A DNA stretch of 64,000 bases, taken from positions 62,001-126,000 of the forward strand of contig NZ_KE384312.1 of assembly GCF_000425145.1 (NCBI RefSeq), read 5' to 3'. The stretch is from Pedobacter glucosidilyticus DSM 23534. Lineage in GTDB: Bacteria > Bacteroidota > Bacteroidia > Sphingobacteriales > Sphingobacteriaceae. The translations under genes were made by a program, and so were the position numbers. Below, one piece after another: positions 8,053-16,829 of the stretch (position 1 is the first letter of the stretch; each line of letters starts with the position of its first letter). The notes under the pieces were generated by a model. The model was given only the letters and a program-made list of their open reading frames with translations. It did not search any database and was not told the origin of the DNA.

Positions 8053-11000
8053 ATGAAAAGAATAATTTACGCAATTTTTCTATCTATTTTAGTAGTTTCT
8101 AGTGCGGCAGCGCAAAGCGTTACTGCTACTTGGTCGCTATTAACCAATACTTCCGGATCAGTTTCAGCGGGAGGATTAACATTAAGTAACCAAAACTTAG
8201 GAAGTGCTATATCTGGTGTTCAATATGGCTCTACTTTTGGAACTGTAACAGGATGGCAAAGGGTTGCCTCAACTGTAACTTTACCTACTAGTTATCAAGC
8301 AAATTCATATGTTGAATATGCAGTTACAGTACCTGCAGGTAAAAAAATCACGATTAGTAATATTAATTTTAGTGCATTAGGAGGTGGAACAAGCGGTGCA
8401 AGAATGGCTGTTTTTTACTCTTTAAATGGTTTTCTAAACTCATCTTCTGCTGGGGCTATAAGTTATAATAATACAAGTTATGCTAATGATACAGGAGCTG
8501 GAGCAGTAAGTTTATTAAATACAAGTACAACCCCTCTTACAGGGCAAGAGGTCGCTAACATAAACACAAATATAGAAGTAGGTCAAAACAAAACGTTTAC
8601 CATAAGAATTTATGTATGGGCAGGTTCAACAGGTAGATATTTTACCTCTAAAGATTTTAAGTTAACAGGAGTTATAGCAGATGACACTACACCTGTTTTA
8701 CCTCGTTATACCGTTAACACAATAGTTAATAATAATGGTGCGGGTACAGTTATTAAAACTCCCAACAGTACTGATTATGAACAAGGTTCTTCTCTTAGTA
8801 TACAAGCAGTAGCCAATTTTGGTTATAGATTTGTAAAATGGATTAATACGGATAACAATGCAGATTTATCTACAGCCAATCCGTATGTATTCACAGTTAA
8901 TGCCTCACAAAATATTACAGCTGTTTTTGAGACTCTCACTACATACAGTTTTACTCTTAATAAAATTGGTTCTAACTGGGGTGAAGTTAATTTATCTCCA
9001 GCCCCAACAAATGGAAGATATGTTGAAGGTACAGAAGTAACCATGACAGTTATTCCTAATCGGGTAACTAGTTTTAGCTATTGGGATGATAATTCTACAG
9101 CATTACAAAAAATTATAACTATTAATTCTGATAAAACTTTTACAGCAACTTTTGATGAAATTCCTTTTATTGTTGGCTGGGATTTTAAAGCAGAGAACCC
9201 TAAAATTAATCGTACTGGAGATTTTTACTCAGAGTCTAGTAATACCGGGTTGATAGCTATATATGAGCCAAATGGTACAGCTGTTAACTGGTTATCAAAT
9301 ACGGGTTCTTTTTCTCCTGCCTATCCTAATCTAAGATTTTGGACAGCTGGCACAAGTTTTAACACAACCAGAAGATATCTCAAAGCTCAATTTGCTACAA
9401 CTGGTTATAAAAATATTCAGGTAAAATCTATGATTACGGCTAATTACCAAGCCTATTCTGTACAAAAACTACAATATTCTTTAGATGATATTAGCTATAC
9501 AGATGTTGCAAGTGTCGATATCACAAGCGTTTACAATACAGCTTGGAAAGACTTAAATGTTACTTTACCTGTTGCAGCAGAAGGACAAGCTAGGGTTTAT
9601 TTAAAATGGATTGCTGATACTTCTAGCCCTATTTTAGGAAATTCAACAGATAATGATGGGACGGCATTTACCAATATTTTTGTTTTTGCAGATAAAGAAA
9701 TTGTAAACGATACAGATGCGCCTTTATTAATATCAACTGTGCCTGTATCATCTTCAAGCACAGCAACCATCAATGGGTCTATAGTACTTACTTTTAATGA
9801 GAAAGTTAAATTAGGTACTGGTAATATTACACTTGGAAGTACTGTATTAACACCGGTTTTTGGGTCTAAAACAGCAACTTTTGCTTACGAAAAACTAAAT
9901 TATAACACTTCATATACTTTTACAGTTCCAGCTGGAGCTTTAACAGATATGTCTGGTAATCCTTATGCTGGCACAAACATTACTTTTACAACAGCTAGCC
10001 GTACACAACCAACAAGAAAATTATTTGATGCCGTTGTTGCAAAAGATGGTTCTGGTGATTATACCTCAGTAATTGATGCTATTGCTGCTGCTCCAACATC
10101 CAGAACTACACCTTGGGTAATTTTCATTAAAAATGGTAAATATACTGGTCATCATGATATCCCAACCAATAAACCTTTTATACACTTAATAGGCCAAAGC
10201 AGAAATGGAGTTATCATCTCTGATAATAGATTATCTGGCGCAAATAACATCGGTGCAACGGTATATCATGTAAGTCAAGGTGCAACCATGGTTGTAAATT
10301 CAAAAGATTGCTATTTCGAGAATATTATTTTTGAAAACAGTTATGGTTTCGAGACGCAAGCAGGGCCACAAGCTTTAGCTTTATATACCACAACAGATAA
10401 GTTTGCAATGAATAATTGCTACTTAAGAAGCTATCAAGATACTTATTTAACTGCCTACAGCAGCATTGCTGATAGACATTACATCAAAAACTCTAGAATA
10501 GAAGGTGCTGTAGATTTTATTTATGGTGGTGGCGATGTGTTTTTTGATAAAGATACTTTAACCATGACGCGAAAAGACGGCGGATATATTGTAGCACCAA
10601 GTCATGGCAATGGTACAGCTTGGGGTTATGTATTTAGTAATTGTGTAATTAATGAATCAGTTGTAACTGGTGCTACATCTTACTTTGGCAGGCCTTGGCA
10701 AAATGCCCCTAAAACAGTTTTTATCAATACCAAACTATTAACCGGCATTTATGCAGCAGGTTGGTATTATAAAATGGGTGCTATTCCGGCTGTGTTTGCA
10801 GACTATAATACGGTTAACGCCCAAGGTAATCCGGTAGATTTAAGTCAGCGTATTTCTAATTACGAGTACGATGTGAAAGATGCAAATGGTAACGTAACCA
10901 GTACAGTAACTGGTGTGGCTAAAAAATCTTTAACTGATACAGAGGCTGCAAGTTATACCTATGAAAATGTGATTCTTAGAAGTGGTGATGTTTGGGATCC

Positions 11001-11781
11001 TAGGTTAATAGCCGAAGCTCCAGATAAGCCTGCAAATTTGCAACGTAGTGGTAATACCCTGTCATGGAATGATGTACCTTATACGCGTTTGTATGTAATT
11101 ACTAGAAATAATAATGTGATAGGATTTTCACTAACCAATAGTTTTACAGATAATACGGCTGTTAGTAATACCAATTATACTTATACAGTGCAGGCAGCAA
11201 GCGAGTATGGCGCTTTAAGTCTAGCTTCTACGCCATATCAAACTTTACCTCTTAAACTTTTAAGCTTTCAAGCACAAGCTGTAAGACAAGGTAAAGAGGT
11301 TGCTTTAAAATGGACTACTACACAAGAAATTAATACCGCAAGTTTTGATATAGAAAGAAGTGTTGATGGACAGGTGTTTAACAAGATTGGTAATATAAAA
11401 GCACAAAATAAGAGTGGTAATTTAAATTATCAATTTACTGATTTCTCACCTCTTAAAGGTGTTAGTTATTACCGCTTAAAACAAATAGATTTAGATGCAA
11501 AGTTTGAATATAGTCCTATAGAAGCGGTTGATATTACAAATAATCAGATTATTATTTACCCTAATCCAGTAAGTTCTGAGTTAGCTATCTCTCATTTAGG
11601 AGCAAAAGCAGTTGGCAAGCTTAGTATCTTTAATAGTTTAGGTAAAGAGGTTTTAAAAATTGATGGACTGAAATCAGAAAATCAAACTAAAGTTGATGTT
11701 TCTACACTTCAATCTGGTGTTTATTTCATCCAACTCTATATCGGTAAAGAAATATTTACAAGTAAATTTATCAAACAATAA
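8053..11781 (+). CDS. Multi-domain pectin methylesterase CE8 with T9SS tail
   Basis: This is a 1242-residue secreted, probably surface-anchored, pectinesterase. Domains in order are: signal peptide (1-20); a module shared with the protein from 4930 (about 21-210); two InlB-type beta repeats ending in TAVFE and TATFD (about 218-370); an uncharacterised beta-sandwich (about 372-548); a Big_5-like domain (about 555-648); CE8 catalytic helix (about 655-985); a fibronectin-like linker (about 990-1065); and a T9SS type A tail (about 1165-1242). CE8 residues are present: SYQDT with Asp796, DFIYG with nucleophile Asp821, and FGRPW with Arg880/Trp882. The many accessory domains suggest binding to insoluble cell-wall pectin. 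It is the terminal gene of its unit; a strong hairpin follows. Confidence 0.92.
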   Translation: MKRIIYAIFLSILVVSSAAAQSVTATWSLLTNTSGSVSAGGLTLSNQNLGSAISGVQYGSTFGTVTGWQRVASTVTLPTSYQANSYVEYAVTVPAGKKITISNINFSALGGGTSGARMAVFYSLNGFLNSSSAGAISYNNTSYANDTGAGAVSLLNTSTTPLTGQEVANINTNIEVGQNKTFTIRIYVWAGSTGRYFTSKDFKLTGVIADDTTPVLPRYTVNTIVNNNGAGTVIKTPNSTDYEQGSSLSIQAVANFGYRFVKWINTDNNADLSTANPYVFTVNASQNITAVFETLTTYSFTLNKIGSNWGEVNLSPAPTNGRYVEGTEVTMTVIPNRVTSFSYWDDNSTALQKIITINSDKTFTATFDEIPFIVGWDFKAENPKINRTGDFYSESSNTGLIAIYEPNGTAVNWLSNTGSFSPAYPNLRFWTAGTSFNTTRRYLKAQFATTGYKNIQVKSMITANYQAYSVQKLQYSLDDISYTDVASVDITSVYNTAWKDLNVTLPVAAEGQARVYLKWIADTSSPILGNSTDNDGTAFTNIFVFADKEIVNDTDAPLLISTVPVSSSSTATINGSIVLTFNEKVKLGTGNITLGSTVLTPVFGSKTATFAYEKLNYNTSYTFTVPAGALTDMSGNPYAGTNITFTTASRTQPTRKLFDAVVAKDGSGDYTSVIDAIAAAPTSRTTPWVIFIKNGKYTGHHDIPTNKPFIHLIGQSRNGVIISDNRLSGANNIGATVYHVSQGATMVVNSKDCYFENIIFENSYGFETQAGPQALALYTTTDKFAMNNCYLRSYQDTYLTAYSSIADRHYIKNSRIEGAVDFIYGGGDVFFDKDTLTMTRKDGGYIVAPSHGNGTAWGYVFSNCVINESVVTGATSYFGRPWQNAPKTVFINTKLLTGIYAAGWYYKMGAIPAVFADYNTVNAQGNPVDLSQRISNYEYDVKDANGNVTSTVTGVAKKSLTDTEAASYTYENVILRSGDVWDPRLIAEAPDKPANLQRSGNTLSWNDVPYTRLYVITRNNNVIGFSLTNSFTDNTAVSNTNYTYTVQAASEYGALSLASTPYQTLPLKLLSFQAQAVRQGKEVALKWTTTQEINTASFDIERSVDGQVFNKIGNIKAQNKSGNLNYQFTDFSPLKGVSYYRLKQIDLDAKFEYSPIEAVDITNNQIIIYPNPVSSELAISHLGAKAVGKLSIFNSLGKEVLKIDGLKSENQTKVDVSTLQSGVYFIQLYIGKEIFTSKFIKQ

Positions 11782-11797
11782 AGAATAAGCTTTAATC

Positions 11798-11832
11798 AAG
11801 GGTTTAGGTTTATGAACTTAAACCCTTTTTTT
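11798..11832 (+). terminator. Rho-independent terminator after multi-domain CE8
   Basis: AAGGGTTTA (11798-11806) pairs perfectly with TAAACCCTT (11819-11827) and runs directly into seven T residues. Confidence 0.9.
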
Positions 11833-11850
11833 CATTTTATGCGTTTAGCA

Positions 11851-11919
11851 TATCCGGTATCGATTGCATAGTTTATCTGGCAGAAGTTCCAACATCTTGA
11901 ATTTTTTTATGTAGAATTG
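11851..11919 (+). promoter_or_regulatory. Promoter with upstream CCGG(C/T)A(A/T)CGATTGCA element, copy 2
   Basis: The element TATCCGGTATCGATTGCATA (11851-11870) sits 51 bp upstream (central CG to box start) of the -7 box TAGAATTG (11912-11919), the same box and nearly the same spacing as copy 1. It leads into the GH43-PL9-CE8 transcription unit beginning at 11946. Confidence 0.6.
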
Positions 11920-11945
11920 CAGAAGAAGCCAATTTTATAATCATC

Positions 11946-13580
11946 ATGAATAAACATTTTCTTAAAAGCTTATTACTATCTGTAGCTTACTTTTCTGTTC
12001 AAACCATTTCTGCTCAGGAATATGTTTCAAAAGTTTGGGTGGCCGATTTAGGCAATGGGAAATATAAAAATCCCGTTTTAAATGCTGATTATTCAGACCC
12101 TGATGCTATCCGCGTAGGCGATGATTTTTATATGATTTCATCAAGCTTTAACCATATACCGGGTTTGCCTTTATTACACTCTAAAGATTTGGTAAACTGG
12201 ACTATCCTTACGCATGTTCTACCAAAGCAAATTCCGGCAGAAACTTTTAAGAAAGTTCAACATGGTAATGGTGTTTGGGCACCAGCTATACGTTTTCATA
12301 AAAACGAGTATTATATTTATTATCCAGACCCAGATTTTGGAATTTATGTAACCAAAGCCAGTAACCCAGCTGGTCCGTGGTCTACACCAGAATTAATTTA
12401 TGAGGGCAAAGGTTTAATAGATCCTTGTCCGCTTTGGGATGAAGATGGTAAAACTTATCTCGTACATGCTTATGCAGGCAGCAGGGCAGGTATTAAAAGC
12501 GTCATAGCCATTGCGCCTATGAACCAAGAAGGTACCAAAGTAACCGGGCAAAGTGTAATTGTTTATGATGGGCATGAGGATGACCCAACCATAGAAGGGC
12601 CTAAGTTTTATAAAAGAAACGGTTATTACTACATATTTGCTCCGGCAGGGGGTGTGCCAACAGGTTGGCAATTAATCTTGAGGTCTAAAAATATTTATGG
12701 CCCTTATGAACGTAAGAATGTTCTAGACCAAGGCAAAAGCCCAATTAATGGTCCACACCAAGGCGCTTGGGTTGATACCCAAACAGGTGAAGATTGGTTT
12801 CTACATTTTCAAGACAAAGAAGCTTATGGCAGGGTAGTACACCTACAACCCATGAAATGGGTAAAAGACTGGCCAGTTATTGGTGAAGATAAAGATGGCG
12901 ATGGAAAAGGCGAACCTGTTTTGGTTTATAAAAAGCCAAATGTTGGTAAAAATTGGCCTGTGCAAACACCAGCCGAGTCTGATGATTTTAATAGCCCAAT
13001 TTTAGGTAAGCAATGGCAATGGCAGGCAAATGCAGATGGTACATGGGCTTTTGCAGGTAACAAGGGTAATTTAAGGTTGTATACCAAACAAATACCTGCA
13101 GAAGCAAAAAGTTTATGGGATGTACCTAACATTTTAGGGCAGAAATTTCCTGCCGATAATTTTCAAGTAACAACAAAAATCACCTTTACCCCAAATGATA
13201 AGTTAGAAAATGAAAAAGTTGGCTTAATCATCCTAGGGCAAGATTACAGCACCCTATTCCTAAAAAGCAAAAAGGATGGTATTTATTTAGGATATGGTTT
13301 ATGTAAAGGAGCTGTAAAAGGTAAAGAAGAAGTGGAAAGCATCATCAGTAAAATAGATACTAAAACGGTGTATTTCAGAGTTCAAGTGAGTAATGGCGGT
13401 ATTTGTAAATGGTTTTACAGTACAGATAATAAGAAGTTTTTACCTATTGCAGAGCCTTTTACTGCATTGCCAGGTAAATGGGTAGGTGCTAAAGTTGGAC
13501 TTTACGCTGTTAGAAACACACAAATTAATGATTCTGGCTATGCCGATGTAGATTGGTTTCATGTAGAGCCTATTAAATAA
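11946..13580 (+). CDS. Glycoside hydrolase GH43, two-domain
   Basis: This 544-residue exported enzyme has a signal peptide (1-24), an N-terminal five-bladed propeller (about 38-335) and a C-terminal beta-sandwich (about 345-544) of the kind that accompanies many beta-xylosidase or arabinofuranosidase members. The acidic triad is visible: Asp51 in YSDPDA (general base), Asp159 in LIDPCP (pKa modulator) and Glu217 in TIEGPK (general acid). In a pectin cluster it probably removes arabinose or xylose from side chains, or galacturonate-linked xylose, but the sequence does not fix the substrate. Its stop overlaps the ATG of the next PL9 gene by one base (TAATG). Confidence 0.9.
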   Translation: MNKHFLKSLLLSVAYFSVQTISAQEYVSKVWVADLGNGKYKNPVLNADYSDPDAIRVGDDFYMISSSFNHIPGLPLLHSKDLVNWTILTHVLPKQIPAETFKKVQHGNGVWAPAIRFHKNEYYIYYPDPDFGIYVTKASNPAGPWSTPELIYEGKGLIDPCPLWDEDGKTYLVHAYAGSRAGIKSVIAIAPMNQEGTKVTGQSVIVYDGHEDDPTIEGPKFYKRNGYYYIFAPAGGVPTGWQLILRSKNIYGPYERKNVLDQGKSPINGPHQGAWVDTQTGEDWFLHFQDKEAYGRVVHLQPMKWVKDWPVIGEDKDGDGKGEPVLVYKKPNVGKNWPVQTPAESDDFNSPILGKQWQWQANADGTWAFAGNKGNLRLYTKQIPAEAKSLWDVPNILGQKFPADNFQVTTKITFTPNDKLENEKVGLIILGQDYSTLFLKSKKDGIYLGYGLCKGAVKGKEEVESIISKIDTKTVYFRVQVSNGGICKWFYSTDNKKFLPIAEPFTALPGKWVGAKVGLYAVRNTQINDSGYADVDWFHVEPIK

Positions 13581-14650
13581 TGAAAAGAATGAGATATTTT
13601 TTAAGTGTAGTTTTACTCTTGTTGAGTATCGCCTTAAAGGCACAAATTAAGGTAAATAATGTTGCAGAAATTTTGGCTGCTGTAAAAGTTGCTAAAGCCG
13701 GAGATATCATTTTGGTAAAAGGAGGCGAGTATAAATTTGATGTTCGTATCAACTTAAATTCCTCTGGTACGGCAGAAAAACCGATTAAATTAATGGCAGC
13801 AGATTTAGCAAATCGGCCGAAATTTGATTTTTCTGCGCAGCTAGAAGCTGATGCAAACCAAGGTATCGCTTTAAGGGGAAGTTATTGGCACCTAAAGGGT
13901 ATTGATATTTATAATGCTGGCGATAATGGCTTAATCATCAATGGTGGAAGTTATAATGTTATCGAGTTTTGTACCTTCTCAGAATGTGCCGATACGGGTT
14001 TACAAATTAGCGGTGGAGCAACTCAAAATCTTATCTTAAACTGCGATTCTTATTTCAATGCTGATGCTAAAGTAGAAAATGCTGATGGTTTTGCATGTAA
14101 ACTTGATGCCGGAACTGGTAATACTTTTAATGGTTGCAGAGCATGGCAAAATTTAGATGATGGTTGGGATGGTTACCTCAAAAAAACAGATAATATCACC
14201 ACAACTTATGAAAATTGCTGGGCTTTCCTAAATGGAATGTTAAAAGATGGTACAGCCGGTAAAGGTGATGGAAATGGCTTTAAATCTGGAGGTAGTGATG
14301 ATAAACTCCTTAAGCATCATGCTGTTTATAAAAATTGTATCGCAGCTGCTAATCTAAAAAAAGGTTTTGACCATAACAGCAATCGTGGCGAGGTAACTTT
14401 ATTAAACTGTTTAGCTTTTGATAATAAGCAAAGCAATATGGGTTTTGGTAGTAAAAATCCATTAGCAAAATTAACGATAAAAAATACTCAGGTTATAGGT
14501 GAGGTGGGCAGCTTAAATGCTGATGTAACGGATATCAGTAATAACAGTTGGCAAAAGCCTACAGCTAAGCAAAAAGTTTTAAATATTCAGGATTTGTTAA
14601 AGCCTCGTCAAGCAGATGGTAGTCTACCTCACATTTCATTTTTTGATTAA
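13580..14650 (+). CDS. Pectate lyase PL9, single-domain
   Basis: This 356-residue PL9 lyase has a signal peptide (1-22) and no T9SS tail, hence is probably periplasmic. Key residues match the longer paralog: ENADGF with Asp169, LDDGWD with Asp193, Asp194 and Asp197 for calcium, and GNGFKSGG with Lys235 as the likely base. It overlaps the GH43 stop by one base and is followed 5 bp later by a CE8 gene, so GH43-PL9-CE8 is one tight operon. It is expected to finish depolymerisation of oligogalacturonides. Confidence 0.92.
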   Translation: MKRMRYFLSVVLLLLSIALKAQIKVNNVAEILAAVKVAKAGDIILVKGGEYKFDVRINLNSSGTAEKPIKLMAADLANRPKFDFSAQLEADANQGIALRGSYWHLKGIDIYNAGDNGLIINGGSYNVIEFCTFSECADTGLQISGGATQNLILNCDSYFNADAKVENADGFACKLDAGTGNTFNGCRAWQNLDDGWDGYLKKTDNITTTYENCWAFLNGMLKDGTAGKGDGNGFKSGGSDDKLLKHHAVYKNCIAAANLKKGFDHNSNRGEVTLLNCLAFDNKQSNMGFGSKNPLAKLTIKNTQVIGEVGSLNADVTDISNNSWQKPTAKQKVLNIQDLLKPRQADGSLPHISFFD

Positions 14651-14655
14651 TTGAT

Positions 14656-15636
14656 ATGAAGTCTGTATTATCTTTTTTTCTATGTTGCTTAAGCATCACC
14701 ATTTTACAAGCGCAGCCTAAAGTTTACCCATCAAAATTTACGGTTGCACAAGATGGTAGCGGAGATTTTAAAACCATCCAAGAGGCAGTAAATGCTGTAA
14801 GAGACCATTCAGAACAGAAAGTCACCATCACCATTAAGCCAGGTATCTACAAAGAGAAATTGGTTATCCCCACATGGAAAAGAAACATCATCCTTTTAGG
14901 AGAAAATAAAGAAAACACCATCATTAGCCATGATGATTATTCTGGCAAACCCTTTCATGGAACTGATATTACCGGAAATCCAAAATTTAGCACTTATACT
15001 TCTTATACCGTTTTAATTGCAGGGAGCGATTGCGAATTACAAAATTTAACTATAGAAAACACTGCGGGACCAGTTGGCCAAGCTGTTGCGTTACACATAG
15101 AAGGCGATAGAACAGCCGTTAAAAATTGCGATATAAAAGGTCATCAAGATACTTTGTATGTAGCTAAAGATGGCGCAAGAAATTATTTTGAAAATTGTAC
15201 CATTAGCGGCACTACCGATTTTATTTTTGGTGCAGCCACAGCATGGTTTCAAAATTGTGCAATCATTAGTATCAAAGATTCTTATATTACGGCGGCTTCC
15301 ACCACCTCTCAAACAAGTTGTGGCTTTATTTTTATGAATTGTAAGTTGCTTGCCGCAGATGATCAAGTCAGAAAAGTTTTCTTAGGCAGACCATGGCGCC
15401 CTCATGCTAAAACGGTATTTATCTCCACTTTTATGGATAAACATATCAGACCAGAAGGTTGGGATAATTGGCGAGACCCTGCTAATGAAAGCACCGTTTT
15501 TTATGCAGAATATGGAAGTAGTGGACCTGGTGCTTTTGTACAGGAACGTGTGAAATGGGCACATCAAATAAAGAAGAAAGATTTAAAAACCTACACCATT
15601 AACCAAGTCTTTAAAGGATGGCAGCCTTTTAAATAA
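14656..15636 (+). CDS. Pectin methylesterase, CE8 (third in window)
   Basis: This 326-residue single-domain pectinesterase has a signal peptide (1-20). The complete CE8 set is present: GHQDT with Asp165, DFIFG with nucleophile Asp188, and FLGRPW with Arg245/Trp247. It closely resembles the 320-residue CE8 from 3681, including the GRPWRP(H/Y)AKTVF segment. Without a T9SS tail it is likely periplasmic and may act on methylated oligogalacturonides released by the surface enzymes. It is encoded directly after a PL9. Confidence 0.94.
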   Translation: MKSVLSFFLCCLSITILQAQPKVYPSKFTVAQDGSGDFKTIQEAVNAVRDHSEQKVTITIKPGIYKEKLVIPTWKRNIILLGENKENTIISHDDYSGKPFHGTDITGNPKFSTYTSYTVLIAGSDCELQNLTIENTAGPVGQAVALHIEGDRTAVKNCDIKGHQDTLYVAKDGARNYFENCTISGTTDFIFGAATAWFQNCAIISIKDSYITAASTTSQTSCGFIFMNCKLLAADDQVRKVFLGRPWRPHAKTVFISTFMDKHIRPEGWDNWRDPANESTVFYAEYGSSGPGAFVQERVKWAHQIKKKDLKTYTINQVFKGWQPFK

Positions 15637-15678
15637 GGATTCTAATGGTTAGTTTTAGAAAAATTATAAACTAACATC

Positions 15679-16500
15679 ATGAAAAAACTACTTTTTACAT
15701 TTTTGTTTTTTGTAGCCTTAAAGGCCGATGCACAGCACAAGCTAACGCAAATTTGGAAATCTGCAGATAGTATTCCGGTACCAGAATCTGTCTTGTATTC
15801 TGCTAAAGAGAAACTTTTATACGTGTCTCAGATAGATGGTGGCGGTAGCGAAAAAGATGGAAAAGGTGCTATTGGTAAGCTAACTTTAGATGGTAAAACC
15901 ATCAATTTAAACTGGGTAACTGGGCTTAACGCACCAAAAGGAATTGGCGTTTATAAAAACACCATGTACGTGGCAGATTTAACTGAAGTAGTGGTGATAG
16001 ATATGAAAGCTGCTAAAATTACCAATCGTATTACAGTACCAGAAACCGAGTTTTTAAACGATGTTACTGTAGATGATAAAGGCGTTGTTTATGTGTCTGA
16101 TACACGTAAAAGAAAGGTTTTTCGTATCGTTAATAACACTCCTGAACTTTATTTAGAAGATGTTAAAAGTGTAAACGGACTAAAAGCTATAGGTACAGAT
16201 TTATACATTTTAGCGGGTCCAGAATTGTGGAAAGCTAATGCTAAAAAAGAGCTTACTAAACTAGCAGAAGGCTTTGAATTAGGTGGCGATGGACTAGAGC
16301 CTGTTAAAGACGGAGAGTTTTTAGTTTCTTGTTGGGGAGGTCTAATTTACTACGTAACTGTAAGCGGTAAAGTAGAAAAATTACTAGATACCAGAGCCGA
16401 AAAAATTAATACTGCTGATATTGGTTACGACCCTGTAAAGCGTATCGTTTATGTTCCAACTTTTCTTAAAAATTCTGTTTTAGCTTTCAAGCTAGACTAA
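15679..16500 (+). CDS. Secreted SMP-30/gluconolactonase-like beta-propeller
   Basis: This 273-residue exported protein has a signal peptide (1-18, cut after ADA) and a six-bladed propeller of the SMP-30/NHL type. Repeating segments such as GIGVYKNTMYVADL, VDDKGVVYVSDT and GYDPVKRIVYVPTF mark individual blades. The family includes sugar lactonases, so opening of a sugar lactone is possible, but metal-binding residues cannot be assigned with confidence. It is the last gene of the GH43-PL9-CE8 unit, 42 bp after the CE8 and followed by a strong terminator. Confidence 0.75.
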   Translation: MKKLLFTFLFFVALKADAQHKLTQIWKSADSIPVPESVLYSAKEKLLYVSQIDGGGSEKDGKGAIGKLTLDGKTINLNWVTGLNAPKGIGVYKNTMYVADLTEVVVIDMKAAKITNRITVPETEFLNDVTVDDKGVVYVSDTRKRKVFRIVNNTPELYLEDVKSVNGLKAIGTDLYILAGPELWKANAKKELTKLAEGFELGGDGLEPVKDGEFLVSCWGGLIYYVTVSGKVEKLLDTRAEKINTADIGYDPVKRIVYVPTFLKNSVLAFKLD

Positions 16501-16514
16501 AATATTTTAAATAT

Positions 16515-16554
16515 TTCTCCTTTAATCTTATCTAAGATTAAAGGAGAATTTTCT
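16515..16554 (+). terminator. Rho-independent terminator after SMP-30-like gene
   Basis: A very long stem has left arm TTCTCCTTTAATCTTA (16515-16530) and right arm TAAGATTAAAGGAGAA (16533-16548). A few inner pairs must open to form the loop. A T-rich tail follows. Confidence 0.92.
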
Positions 16555-16644
16555 TATCAGAAACACAAAAGAAACTCTTCTTCTGATGAGCTTGTCTGCC
16601 CAATGTAAAATATGCTAAAGTACTCGTAATTTTTTACGCAAACC

Positions 16645-16714
16645 TTCCCGGTAACGATTGCACAAATAAATACCCCCAAATACGCATAGGCTTTACTAAA
16701 TTTCGTTAAAATTG
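16645..16714 (+). promoter_or_regulatory. Promoter with upstream CCGG(C/T)A(A/T)CGATTGCA element, copy 3
   Basis: TTCCCGGTAACGATTGCACA (16645-16664) lies 52 bp (central CG to box start) upstream of the -7 box TAAAATTG (16707-16714). It precedes the GH28-GH105-uxaB-uxaA unit. Apart from this element and the terminator to its left, the 329-bp gap between 16501 and 16829 shows nothing further. Confidence 0.6.
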
Positions 16715-16829
16715 TTGTTTAAAGGTCTAAAATCAATTATTGAAGCCTTTAAGATTCTTATAAACCTGATCAAATTTTAAATATTAGTACAATATGGAGC
16801 CAATAATTTTTGGTTATAAAATTAACGAT

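Noticed and set aside
16794-16829. Longer start for the GH28 gene at ATG 16794
   Set aside because: The added 12 residues precede a normal signal peptide that starts at 16830; the later ATG is the more natural start, though the earlier one cannot be excluded.
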